Below, in pieces: positions 16,402 to 23,247 of a stretch of 64,000 nt of DNA (its first letter is position 1; the number at the start of each line of letters is the position of its first letter). The stretch is taken from contig NZ_AP014648.1 in NCBI RefSeq assembly GCF_000828475.1, positions 2,615,400 through 2,679,399 on the forward strand, in the 5' to 3' direction. The position numbers and the translations under genes were made by a program. A model generated the notes under the pieces. It made no database searches. It saw nothing but the letters and a program-made list of their open reading frames with translations, and was not told where the DNA came from. Origin of the DNA: Methyloceanibacter caenitepidi. GTDB taxonomy: Bacteria; Pseudomonadota; Alphaproteobacteria; Rhizobiales; Methyloligellaceae.

Positions 16402-17246
16402 GGCTTGAGAACCCCAAATTGAATCAGCACCTTAATCCCAACTCGGTAGCGGGTTTCCCAATCCTCGCTTCGAAGCACGTCCCTCGGCTTCTGGTTCCCA
16501 AATTCAAGCTGTTCGTTTTTGAAGTAGTCCGAGATTCGCTGATGCTTGAACTTGGGAATTCGCACAAGATTCTCAGGAGAGTTGATCCGAGCCTTCTCCT
16601 CTTCCGTCGCCGAGTTTTGCTCAACAATATGATGGATTTCGTAGCCTGGGGATCTGCCCTCTTGTGCGGCGTCCTGAAGCTCTTCCAATGACTTTGGCGG
16701 ATCATGATAGCTTACCATTGACGGCAGATGCTCTTCGGAAATCCAGCGAGCTATATTGCTTACGAGGAGCGCGCGACGGACATTGCGGACGACTAGTTCG
16801 CGGTGCGCGCGGCGAGCAGCGCCTCGGAGAGCGGCACGCACTGCGGCAATCTCAATCATACGGTAAGTCACGAACTTTATGAGAGCATTCTTCGTTCTCG
16901 AGCGGGTTGGCTTCTCAGCTGGAACATCCGACAGCTCCTGAACCCGCTTTGGCAGATAGTACGGCCGTGGCGAGACATCCGTAAGCGTATTCGGGTCGTC
17001 GTTCTGCGCGACGCGAACGAGGCGCTCATCGCTTGACCGGCCGCTGGCACTGCCGCCGCCGTCCGTCCACTGCCCGCCGTGCGGGTTGCCGGCCGGGACG
17101 CGCGGCTGGTTGGGGTCGTAGCCATACTTCCGTTCGACCGAGTCGCGCAGGTCCAGAAGCGCCTTCTCCACGCGATACGCGCAATAGAACCAATAGGCGC
17201 GGCGAAGCGCGTGCAAGGCCTCGCGGCCCGCGACAGATGCAGTCAT
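16398..17246 (-). CDS. GTA-linked polymorphic toxin with C-terminal HNH-type nuclease
   Basis: 282 residues. The N-terminal module (1-65) contains LRRAYWFYCAYRVEKALLDL and PNQPRVPAGNPHGGQWTDGG (45-64), a linker motif found near many phage and GTA structural proteins. After a low-complexity linker and helices, the C-terminus (200-282) carries GYEIHHIVEQN (His205-His206), PENLVRIP (Asn226) and KHQRISDY (His235), the spacing of HNH/HH-type toxin nucleases. Base composition changes inside the gene: the 5' part (17036-17246) is GC-rich like the GTA, while the rest is near 50% GC, as expected for a swapped toxin tip. It lies 53 bp after the protease stop on the same strand. Confidence 0.75.
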   Translation of the reverse strand: MTASVAGREALHALRRAYWFYCAYRVEKALLDLRDSVERKYGYDPNQPRVPAGNPHGGQWTDGGGSASGRSSDERLVRVAQNDDPNTLTDVSPRPYYLPKRVQELSDVPAEKPTRSRTKNALIKFVTYRMIEIAAVRAALRGAARRAHRELVVRNVRRALLVSNIARWISEEHLPSMVSYHDPPKSLEELQDAAQEGRSPGYEIHHIVEQNSATEEEKARINSPENLVRIPKFKHQRISDYFKNEQLEFGNQKPRDVLRSEDWETRYRVGIKVLIQFGVLKP

Positions 17247-17299
17247 GCCACGCCCTCAAGAAAACTGTTCGATTGTCGTGCTAGTCGTCTGTGTCCGGA

Positions 17300-17896
17300 C
17301 TAAGCGCCGCGCATGATCTGCGCGCCGCGCCGCAAGGCCCGGGCGAAGCCGGGCAGATTGTCGGGCGCCCGCAAACGCGGACGCGCATCACGCGGCGGCG
17401 GCGCTTGCCGCTTCACCGCGCTCACCCGCGCGTCGGGCAGCATGGGAAATGTCACCACGGAGATTTCCCAAAGGTCGATTTTGTCGAGACGGCGCACACC
17501 GCTCGCCGGGTCCGTGCGCCCTTGTACGGTGCGGAAGCCGATGGAAAGCCCGTCGAGCGCGCCGGCACGCATCAACGACAGCACCTCGCGGGCGCGGGTC
17601 ACCTCGGGCATCAAGCGCCCTTTTGCGAAGAGCCCGCGCGCGTCCTCGGCCAGCTCCAGCCACACGCCGATGGGCTCGTTGGGATCATGCTGAAACAGCA
17701 GCTTCACGCCGCGGGCCCCGCGCGCGGCGAGGCTCTCCCGAAAAGCCCCGGGCATGACGAGGTCCTGGCCGAGGTCCACCTGGCCGAAGACGCTCGCGTA
17801 GCCGGAGAACGTGCCGTCCGCTTCGACGGTCTGCAGATTGACGGGCGCGAACTTGACCTCGCGCTCCGGCGCGAGCTCGCCAAAGCGTTGCAGCAT
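17300..17896 (-). CDS. HK97-family prohead protease (GTA gp4)
   Basis: 198 residues. Conserved pieces: GTFSGYASVFGQVDLGQDLV, the catalytic His70 in LLFQHDPNEPIGVW and the catalytic Ser118 in GALDGLSIGFRT. A basic, Pro/Arg-rich tail follows (about 160-198). It matures the capsid by removing the N-terminal scaffold domain. It is separated from its substrate gene by the cargo island, whereas they are adjacent in RcGTA. Confidence 0.93.
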   Translation of the reverse strand: MLQRFGELAPEREVKFAPVNLQTVEADGTFSGYASVFGQVDLGQDLVMPGAFRESLAARGARGVKLLFQHDPNEPIGVWLELAEDARGLFAKGRLMPEVTRAREVLSLMRAGALDGLSIGFRTVQGRTDPASGVRRLDKIDLWEISVVTFPMLPDARVSAVKRQAPPPRDARPRLRAPDNLPGFARALRRGAQIMRGA

Positions 17897-17967
17897 CGTG
17901 ATGGTCTTTCCCGTTGGGCGCGCCCGCCCAAGGAAGTCACTCCAATGGGGTCACGCTATGTGAAGCG

Positions 17968-18168
17968 TCAAACGCCCTTCATCGCGACGCCCGCGGTCAG
18001 CAGGCCCCAACCGAGCACCGCAGCCCAGAAGGCGAAATGCGAAACGGACGCGAAGCCGCCGTCGATCACACCGAGCACGCCGAGCAGATAGAGCACGACC
18101 GCGACGACGATGCAGACGATGGATAGATAGAAGACGTTCTTGGTCGGTGGTGTCAGACGGATTGCCAT
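17968..18168 (-). CDS. small two-pass membrane protein of the GTA cluster
   Basis: 66 residues starting MAIRLTPPTKNVFYLSIVCI with two hydrophobic segments (about 13-35 and 44-62). Its position between portal and protease corresponds to the small gene (gp3.5) of RcGTA clusters. Function unknown; it may be an accessory protein rather than part of the particle. Confidence 0.75.
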   Translation of the reverse strand: MAIRLTPPTKNVFYLSIVCIVVAVVLYLLGVLGVIDGGFASVSHFAFWAAVLGWGLLTAGVAMKGV

Positions 18169-18242
18169 AGCCCCTCTCCTTGCCGATTCTCTTCATGTGA
18201 GTCCCGGCGAAAGGCTAGCATGCGCCCTGGCGTCCGCCCAGC

Positions 18243-19460
18243 TTAGGGCGGCGGCGCGCCGGACAACGTATCGCCACCGTCGATGGCGCCGTAGCCGACG
18301 GCCGCCCGCTTCTCGTTGACGGTCAAAAAGTCAGAGGCTTGCACACGCGCCCACAGGGCCTCGCGCTCGGTGGAGAGCGCTTCCACCGCGTCGAGGTCGG
18401 GCTTCAGCTCCAGCGCCGGCGTGTCCGGTCCGTTCCCGAGGTCGAAGCCCGGCGCAAGCCAGGCGGACAGCGCCTTGGCGGTGCGGGCCACGAGCGGCAA
18501 CACGGTCTGCCGCCAGAAGGAGCGGTTCGCCTCCGCGTAGTTCGCATAGGTATTGTCGCCGGGAATGCCGAGCAGCATGGGCGGGACGCCCAGCGCCAGG
18601 GCCACTTCTCTTGCTGCCACGTGCTTCGCCGAGATGAAATCCATATCGCGGGGGCTGAGCCCCATGGCCTTCCAGTCGAGTCCGCCTTCCAGCAGCAGCG
18701 GGCGCCCCGCATTCGCCGCGCCGGCGAAGCCGTCCTCGAGTTCGGTCTTCAAGCGCTCGTATTGTTCGGCCGAGAGCTGCCCGTCCTTCGCGGTGTAGAC
18801 CAGCGCGCCGGAAGGACAGGCGGAGTTGTCGAGCAGCGCCTTGTTCCAGATGCCGGCCGCATTGTGCAGATCCAGCCCCACGGCGGCGGGCTCCAGCGGG
18901 CTCAGGCCGTAATGGTCGTTGAGCGGATGGAACAGCGCCATGTGCAGGATGGGCCGCACGCGGGGGCCCTCTTGATCGAACCGCATGGTCTGCCCCGAGA
19001 CGGCATATTCATACGCCTCCGGCCAGCCGTCCGGTCCCGGCACCACTTTCATGCGGTCGGGACGCAGCGCGTGGAGCTCGCGCACCGTACCGTCCACCGC
19101 CACGGCCTCCAGGTAGGCATTCCCCGCCACAATCAGATGGCCGAAGAAGGACTCCAGCAGGTCCGGCCCGCACTCCATCGGATTCGGCCGCTTGAGAAGT
19201 GCGAGCAGCGGATGCTCGTCGATCTCCTTGGCGCCGTCGAACAGGTAGAGCGGCACGGAGGCCGCGGCTTCGGCGATCATGCGCACAGAGCGATAGACGA
19301 TCGGGTTCTTGGTGAAACCTTCGCGCGCCAGGCTGGCGTAGTCGCGCGGGGTCCAAACGGGATGCCCGCCCGTGGCCCAAGCGATCAGCTTCGCCGTCTG
19401 GCTCGCCTTGGCTTCGAGGCCGAGCAATCGCCTCAACTGAGTCCGTAAACCCGTTGTCAT
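18243..19460 (-). CDS. HK97-family portal protein (GTA gp3)
   Basis: 405 residues, MTTGLRTQLRRLLGLEAKAS, with AAAGGTG before the ATG. Family signatures: KNPIVYRSVRMIAEAAASVP, HPLLALLKRPNP, GNAYLEAVAVDG and GIPGDNTYANYAEANRSFWR. It forms the dodecameric DNA entry ring of the head. The ending (GAIDGGDTLSGAPPP) is typical. A repeat-filled 211-bp gap containing a hairpin copy and a MITE-like element separates it from the large terminase. Confidence 0.94.
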   Translation of the reverse strand: MTTGLRTQLRRLLGLEAKASQTAKLIAWATGGHPVWTPRDYASLAREGFTKNPIVYRSVRMIAEAAASVPLYLFDGAKEIDEHPLLALLKRPNPMECGPDLLESFFGHLIVAGNAYLEAVAVDGTVRELHALRPDRMKVVPGPDGWPEAYEYAVSGQTMRFDQEGPRVRPILHMALFHPLNDHYGLSPLEPAAVGLDLHNAAGIWNKALLDNSACPSGALVYTAKDGQLSAEQYERLKTELEDGFAGAANAGRPLLLEGGLDWKAMGLSPRDMDFISAKHVAAREVALALGVPPMLLGIPGDNTYANYAEANRSFWRQTVLPLVARTAKALSAWLAPGFDLGNGPDTPALELKPDLDAVEALSTEREALWARVQASDFLTVNEKRAAVGYGAIDGGDTLSGAPPP

Positions 19461-19499
19461 GAATCACCTTTTACGAGTCGCAGAAGAGCCAAAGAATTC

Positions 19500-19529
19500 G
19501 CGCTCAAGTAGCGCGGAGCGCGGTAGCGC
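19500..19529 (-). repeat. GTA-leader hairpin repeat, copy upstream of portal
   Basis: It starts GCGCTCAAGTAGCGCGGAGC and ends GGTAGCGC, with outer arms GCGCT/AGCGC and an inner GCGC/GCGC stem. It ends 39 nt before the portal ATG. Confidence 0.75.
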
Positions 19530-19560
19530 CATAACGAGTTCACACCCGCCACGCCACTCT

Positions 19561-19660
19561 TGTCATCGCCCGGCTCGACCGGGCGATCCAGTACAGGCCG
19601 GACGTCATGATCGCGAGGACCGGTGGTTACTGGATGCCCCGATCAAGTCGGGGCATGACA
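19561..19660. repeat. MITE-like two-armed palindromic element B
   Basis: A 100-bp element, TGTCATCGCCCGGCTCGACC at the left and GGGGCATGACA at the right, with internal ATCCAGTA and TACTGGAT motifs. Its right half (from about ACCGGTGGTTACTGGATGCC on) is nearly identical to element A at 4618-4714. It lies just after the large terminase stop. Confidence 0.75.
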
Positions 19661-19671
19661 AAGGAGCGCAT

Positions 19672-21018
19672 TCAAACAAACCGCACTCTCGGCTCCGCAC
19701 CACCGCGCAAACACAGATCCGTCAGGGCCCAGACCAACGCATCTACGCGGTCGGGGCTGCCCCCGCCGGAGAGGCCATCGAGGCCGAAGTCGCACATCTC
19801 GTCTTCGAGTGCCGGTAGCGCGCCCACGTGAGACACGCATGCGCGTTCGTAAAGGGCCGCCACGGGCTCGGCCCGCAGCACCTTGCCCCGCATGGCGCGC
19901 ACGCTCCGCACCGGCACGGACCCGTCCACCTGCCGCAACACGGTCTCGACCAGCTCGCCGCCTTGGTTCACCTCGGCGACGATGCGGTCCGCCTCGAAGC
20001 GGCGGCACGCGGCGATGGCGGCGCGCGCCCAATCGAGAGGCCGCACGCCCTGCACGGTCGCATCCGCCAGCACATAGGCGCGCCCGTCGTCTCCGAGACC
20101 GGCGACGACAATCCCGCAGGCATCGGCGCGGGGGCCGGAACTTGCCGGCGGATCCACCGCGACGACGACGCGGACCAGCGGCGGCGGCGCGTCGACTCGG
20201 TGCCGCTCGATGATCTCGCGCGGCCACAGCGCGTCCGGCCGGTCTTCCAGCAGTTCCGCCTCGAGCTCTTGCCGCCCGAGCCGCGTGCCGCGATAGCGCC
20301 CGACCACCGCCTCCAAAAACGATGGCGCCAGGTTCGCCGCGTTGGCGGCGGTTGCAACACGCGTGACGACGGTGCGCGCATCCACGAGCAGCGCCTTGAT
20401 CAGCGGGATCGGCCGCGGCGTGGTGGTCACCACCTGCCGGGGCGCTTCTCCGAGCCGCAAACCGAACTGCAGCATGTCCCAGGTCTCCTGCGGCCGCCGC
20501 CACTTGGCGAGTTCGTCGCACCAGGCGGCGGTGAATTGCGGCCCGCGCAAACTTTCCGGATCCTCCGCCGAGAACAGTTGCGCCACGGCGCCACTCTCCC
20601 AGCGCAATTGCCGCTTCGACGGCTCGAACAAAGGCCGCGCTCCCGGCGGGTGCACCGCCAGCAAACCGGACACGCCTTCGACCATCACGGCACGCACGTC
20701 CGACAGCGTTTCGCCGACCAGCGCGATGCGCGCATCGGATGAGTGACGGGCCTCAGCGCGCACCCATTCGGCACCCGCGCGGGTCTTGCCGGCCCCGCGC
20801 CCGCCCAGCATCAGCCAGGTGGTCCAGGCCGGCGCCTCGCCGGTTGCTCCGTCGGTAGACGATAGGGGCGGGAGTTGGTCGTCCCGCGCCCAGACCTCGA
20901 AATCGTAGTGCAGCGCCGTGAGCTCATCCGGCGAAAGCCTTGAAACGAATCGCTCAATCGTCTCCGGGCTGGAGGCGCGCAAGGCGGCCCGCAAGGTCGC
21001 GGCGGAGTCTGTCCGCAT
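19672..21018 (-). CDS. terL: terminase large subunit (GTA gp2)
   Basis: 448 residues starting MRTDSAATLRAALRASSPET. ATG at 21018 was chosen because longer frames run through the small terminase gene. The Walker A is LMLGGRGAGKTRAGAEW (Gly72-Thr79), a Walker B-like FTAAWCDELAKW follows, and the C-terminal nuclease domain begins with VVAVDPPASSG. It packages host DNA into GTA heads by headful cutting. It overlaps the upstream small-terminase gene by 65 bp, implying coupled translation. Confidence 0.95.
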   Translation of the reverse strand: MRTDSAATLRAALRASSPETIERFVSRLSPDELTALHYDFEVWARDDQLPPLSSTDGATGEAPAWTTWLMLGGRGAGKTRAGAEWVRAEARHSSDARIALVGETLSDVRAVMVEGVSGLLAVHPPGARPLFEPSKRQLRWESGAVAQLFSAEDPESLRGPQFTAAWCDELAKWRRPQETWDMLQFGLRLGEAPRQVVTTTPRPIPLIKALLVDARTVVTRVATAANAANLAPSFLEAVVGRYRGTRLGRQELEAELLEDRPDALWPREIIERHRVDAPPPLVRVVVAVDPPASSGPRADACGIVVAGLGDDGRAYVLADATVQGVRPLDWARAAIAACRRFEADRIVAEVNQGGELVETVLRQVDGSVPVRSVRAMRGKVLRAEPVAALYERACVSHVGALPALEDEMCDFGLDGLSGGGSPDRVDALVWALTDLCLRGGAEPRVRFV

Positions 21019-21565
21019 CGGCACCGTCCTGTGTCTTCTTCCGGTCTTTGCCGCCGCGCGCGGCCTTGTCGTGGGCTGCTTTGGCCTCGTCCATCTCGAC
21101 GAGCTTGGCGTAGAGCCGCGCCAGGGAATTGAGGTTGCGGGCATCGCGCTCGGCTTCGGCGGCGCTTTGCGGTCGGCCCTCATTCTCGGCCATGCGCGTC
21201 TCGATCTCGCTCATCTTGGCATCCAGCAAGTTGTAGAGGCGTTTTACGATCCGCCTGCGCCGCCTCTCGGTGGGTGTGGGCGGCCGGCCCTCGCTGGGTG
21301 GCGGCGGCCGCCGTGTCGGCAGACGCACGAGCGGGGCCACCCGCTCCCAGCCGCCGGCATGCTTGCGCCGCCGTATCGTCTCCTCGGAGGTACCGTGCTT
21401 CCAGGCGATGCGCGCCTCCGACATCCCGCTATGGAGATAGTCGTAGTGTACCGCCTCCCAGTCGATCGTAGCGTTCACGCGGTCATCGCGGACCGAGGGC
21501 GCGCGCGCCTCTCCCCGTTCAGCGCGCGCGGTCTCGCCGCGCCCGTCCGTGTCGGGTTGCGTCAT
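20954..21565 (-). CDS. GTA small terminase-like protein (gp1 type)
   Basis: 203 residues from ATG 21565 (MTQPDTDGRGETARAERG), with AAGG upstream; the frame extending to 21784 runs into the leader. A helix-turn-helix lies at about 32-75 (WEAVHYDYLHSGMSEARIAW, TSEETIRRRKHAGGW), followed by a long basic, helical region (RRRRIVKRLYNLLDAKMSEI, RNLNSLARLYAKLVEMDEAK), as in DNA-binding small terminases of the GTA type. First gene of the cluster, preceded by a structured 230-nt leader and a recognisable promoter. Confidence 0.85.
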   Translation of the reverse strand: MTQPDTDGRGETARAERGEARAPSVRDDRVNATIDWEAVHYDYLHSGMSEARIAWKHGTSEETIRRRKHAGGWERVAPLVRLPTRRPPPPSEGRPPTPTERRRRRIVKRLYNLLDAKMSEIETRMAENEGRPQSAAEAERDARNLNSLARLYAKLVEMDEAKAAHDKAARGGKDRKKTQDGADADRLRRDLAGRLARLQPGDD

Positions 21566-21629
21566 GGGTACCTTGTTGTTGTCTGGATTTGGAGACCAAC
21601 AGTCTCCGACTGCGTCATGCCGGGAACCC

Positions 21630-21660
21630 GCGCTCAAGCAGGCCGCTAGGCCGGTAGCGC
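21630..21660 (-). repeat. GTA-leader hairpin repeat, copy upstream of the small terminase
   Basis: A 31-nt palindrome with arms GCGCT/AGCGC and core GGCCGCTAGGCC, the same as at 348-378 and 4534-4564. It ends 64 nt before the ATG at 21565. Confidence 0.8.
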
Positions 21661-21802
21661 ATTGAGAAAACTCCCCCTGAAACCAACAACGCCGCCCCAT
21701 TTCTGGAAGCGGCGTTCTTAACGCGATCAGCGACGCAGGAACTAGGAGGGTACGCCCCCTCAAGGGGCCGTGCCCCTCGCCCAACTGTCGCGTTGTAGGG
21801 AA

Positions 21803-21831
21803 AATCTAGCCCATGAGCGTCACGCTGTCAA
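21803..21831 (-). promoter_or_regulatory. predicted sigma-70 promoter of the GTA cluster
   Basis: On the minus strand TTGACA (21826-21831) and TAGATT (21803-21808) are separated by exactly 17 bp. The spacer contains the palindrome AGCGT-C-ACGCT (21816-21826), a possible operator. Transcription would begin near 21796, giving a leader of about 230 nt before the small terminase. Confidence 0.7.
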
Positions 21832-21895
21832 GGACTTTTTTCCTAAATTTTCGTCTTTGAGGCTCGACCGTCCTACTCCGTGCAGGTCGGGTGCC

Positions 21896-22273
21896 CTACT
21901 CCGGCTTGGACTTGCAGGGAATGCCGTCGGCGAAGCACTTCGAGTACAGCCCCTGCACGGCGCAGCTGAGATTGGAGTCCTTGGCGAGATCGAAATCCAG
22001 TTCCGTGTCGGGAAAGACCTTAGCGGCCTTTTCCATCCAATTCTCGATCGCCACGGTCTCGGCCTCGTCGCGATCGGCCGTGAAGCCCGGACCGCTGCCG
22101 GTGATCATCTCGGTGCCGCATTCCAGATCCGCGGCCATATCGGCGTCGGCTCCGGCGTCCGGTTTCGGCACGGACAGATCGAACGCATCGTCTTGAGCGA
22201 ACGCGAGGCTGCCCAGCGTCAGCAGCCCTATCGCGGCGATCGCCCCAATCGTCTTCACGGCAAAGCTCTGCAT
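21896..22273 (-). CDS. small secreted protein of unknown function
   Basis: 125 residues, MQSFAVKTIGAIAAIGLLTL, with a signal peptide cleaved probably after SLAFA. The mature part is acidic, with cysteines in LECGTEM, NLSCAVQGLYSKC and IPCKSK, and a central RDEAETVAIENWMEKAAKVF helix. A GTG three codons upstream (22282) is an alternative start, with GGAGG closely before it. I do not recognise the family. It lies directly upstream of the GTA cluster on the same strand, so the GTA promoter region is also its 3' end. Confidence 0.75.
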   Translation of the reverse strand: MQSFAVKTIGAIAAIGLLTLGSLAFAQDDAFDLSVPKPDAGADADMAADLECGTEMITGSGPGFTADRDEAETVAIENWMEKAAKVFPDTELDFDLAKDSNLSCAVQGLYSKCFADGIPCKSKPE

Positions 22274-22776
22274 GGCCGGCACACTCCCTCCCGGTAACCC
22301 ATTGTTCTGTTGGATGTCTCTTCTGCGCAGGACTGGCTCGTTTTAGATGGTTCGTTGTCCCTCGAATGAAAGAGGCTTGCGTCGGATTGAAGAGACCCGC
22401 AGTCGGCGTCGCCATTCTTTCCGTCCTTTCGGGGAGATTCAAGATCGCGGGACCCATCGCGCACCTCACGCACCTGTGATGGGCGAAGCGGGCAACTGCC
22501 CGAACCTGAGGCATTCGGACGCGCATATGTTCTTGATAACGCCTTTCTTTGCCGCGACTGTTGGCGGATAGGGGCCGTTCGGGGGGACTCGCCTCACACC
22601 AGATTGCTATGGGCTCAAGCCAAAGGGCGGCTTTCCAGCCGTGCCGGCATTAAGGTTGCGGGCCTTGAGAGACTTGCCGCCCACGGGGTCGTTCGGGCAC
22701 CTTGGCAAACGAATTTGTAGTTGCGTTAGGCGTGCGGCGTGTGCCGTGCGGAACGCCGAAGAGGGAACGTAGGATC
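22274..22776. other. intergenic region without recognised features
   Basis: About 500 bp between the divergent secreted-protein and lipoprotein genes. Only short unsupported frames and no clear repeat, RNA or operator were seen; it must contain both promoters. Confidence 0.5.
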
Positions 22777-23061
22777 GTGACGAGGCTATGCGGGGCATTG
22801 TTGGTCACTGCCGTCGTGGCGCTGGCGCTCGGCGCCTGCAGCCGCAAGGGCCCGGCCCCGGACGTGTCCTTCCTGCCGACCGCCGCGGTCGAGGACGCGG
22901 ACAAGAAGGCGGCCTTCGAGGCCGCCAAGGCCGTCTGCCTCGAACAGGCGCAGCGCAAGGGGATATCCTCGGTCACCCGCATTCTTCTGTTCAAGGGCAA
23001 GGTCTCCGAATCCGACTACGTGGATTGCATGGAGGCAAAGGGCTTCGCGGAGCTCGAATAG
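22777..23061 (+). CDS. small lipoprotein of unknown function
   Basis: 94 residues from GTG 22777 with AGGA upstream: VTRLCGALLVTAVVALALGA followed by a lipobox cysteine (LGAC, about residue 21). The mature part is short, helical and charged, with two further cysteines (KAVCLEQAQRK, DYVDCMEAKGF). The longer frame from 22702 would bury the signal peptide and is rejected. It lies alone, about 190 bp before the penicillin-binding protein gene; a link to the envelope is only suggested by location. Confidence 0.75.
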   Translation: MTRLCGALLVTAVVALALGACSRKGPAPDVSFLPTAAVEDADKKAAFEAAKAVCLEQAQRKGISSVTRILLFKGKVSESDYVDCMEAKGFAELE

Positions 23062-23247
23062 ACCCGGACACGCCTTGAGGGCCTGACGCCGGGCCTCGCG
23101 CAAGCCGCGCGGGATTTTCTGCCGTACATCCCGCCAAACCTCTATAAATGGCCGTATTCGGTGTATACTTAAGAATTCGGGTCGTCTCCCTTGGGACGGC
23201 CGGCTTTTGTGTGGGCGGATCGCACTCTCTCAAGAGGTCCAAAGTCG

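Larger units (their letters stand above)
21566..21895 (-). other. structured GTA leader region
   Basis: A 330-bp gap between the first GTA gene and the upstream secreted-protein gene. It contains a GTA hairpin repeat (21630-21660), an AACGCCGC/GCGGCGTT hairpin (21688-21716), a GCCCC-CTCAA-GGGGC hairpin near 21752-21766 and the promoter at 21803-21831. No gene is supported in it. Confidence 0.65.

Noticed and set aside
1-21831. Interpretation as an active prophage
   Set aside because: No integrase, excisionase, replication, lysis or attachment repeats were found. The gene order and the very short tape measure match a gene transfer agent cluster instead.
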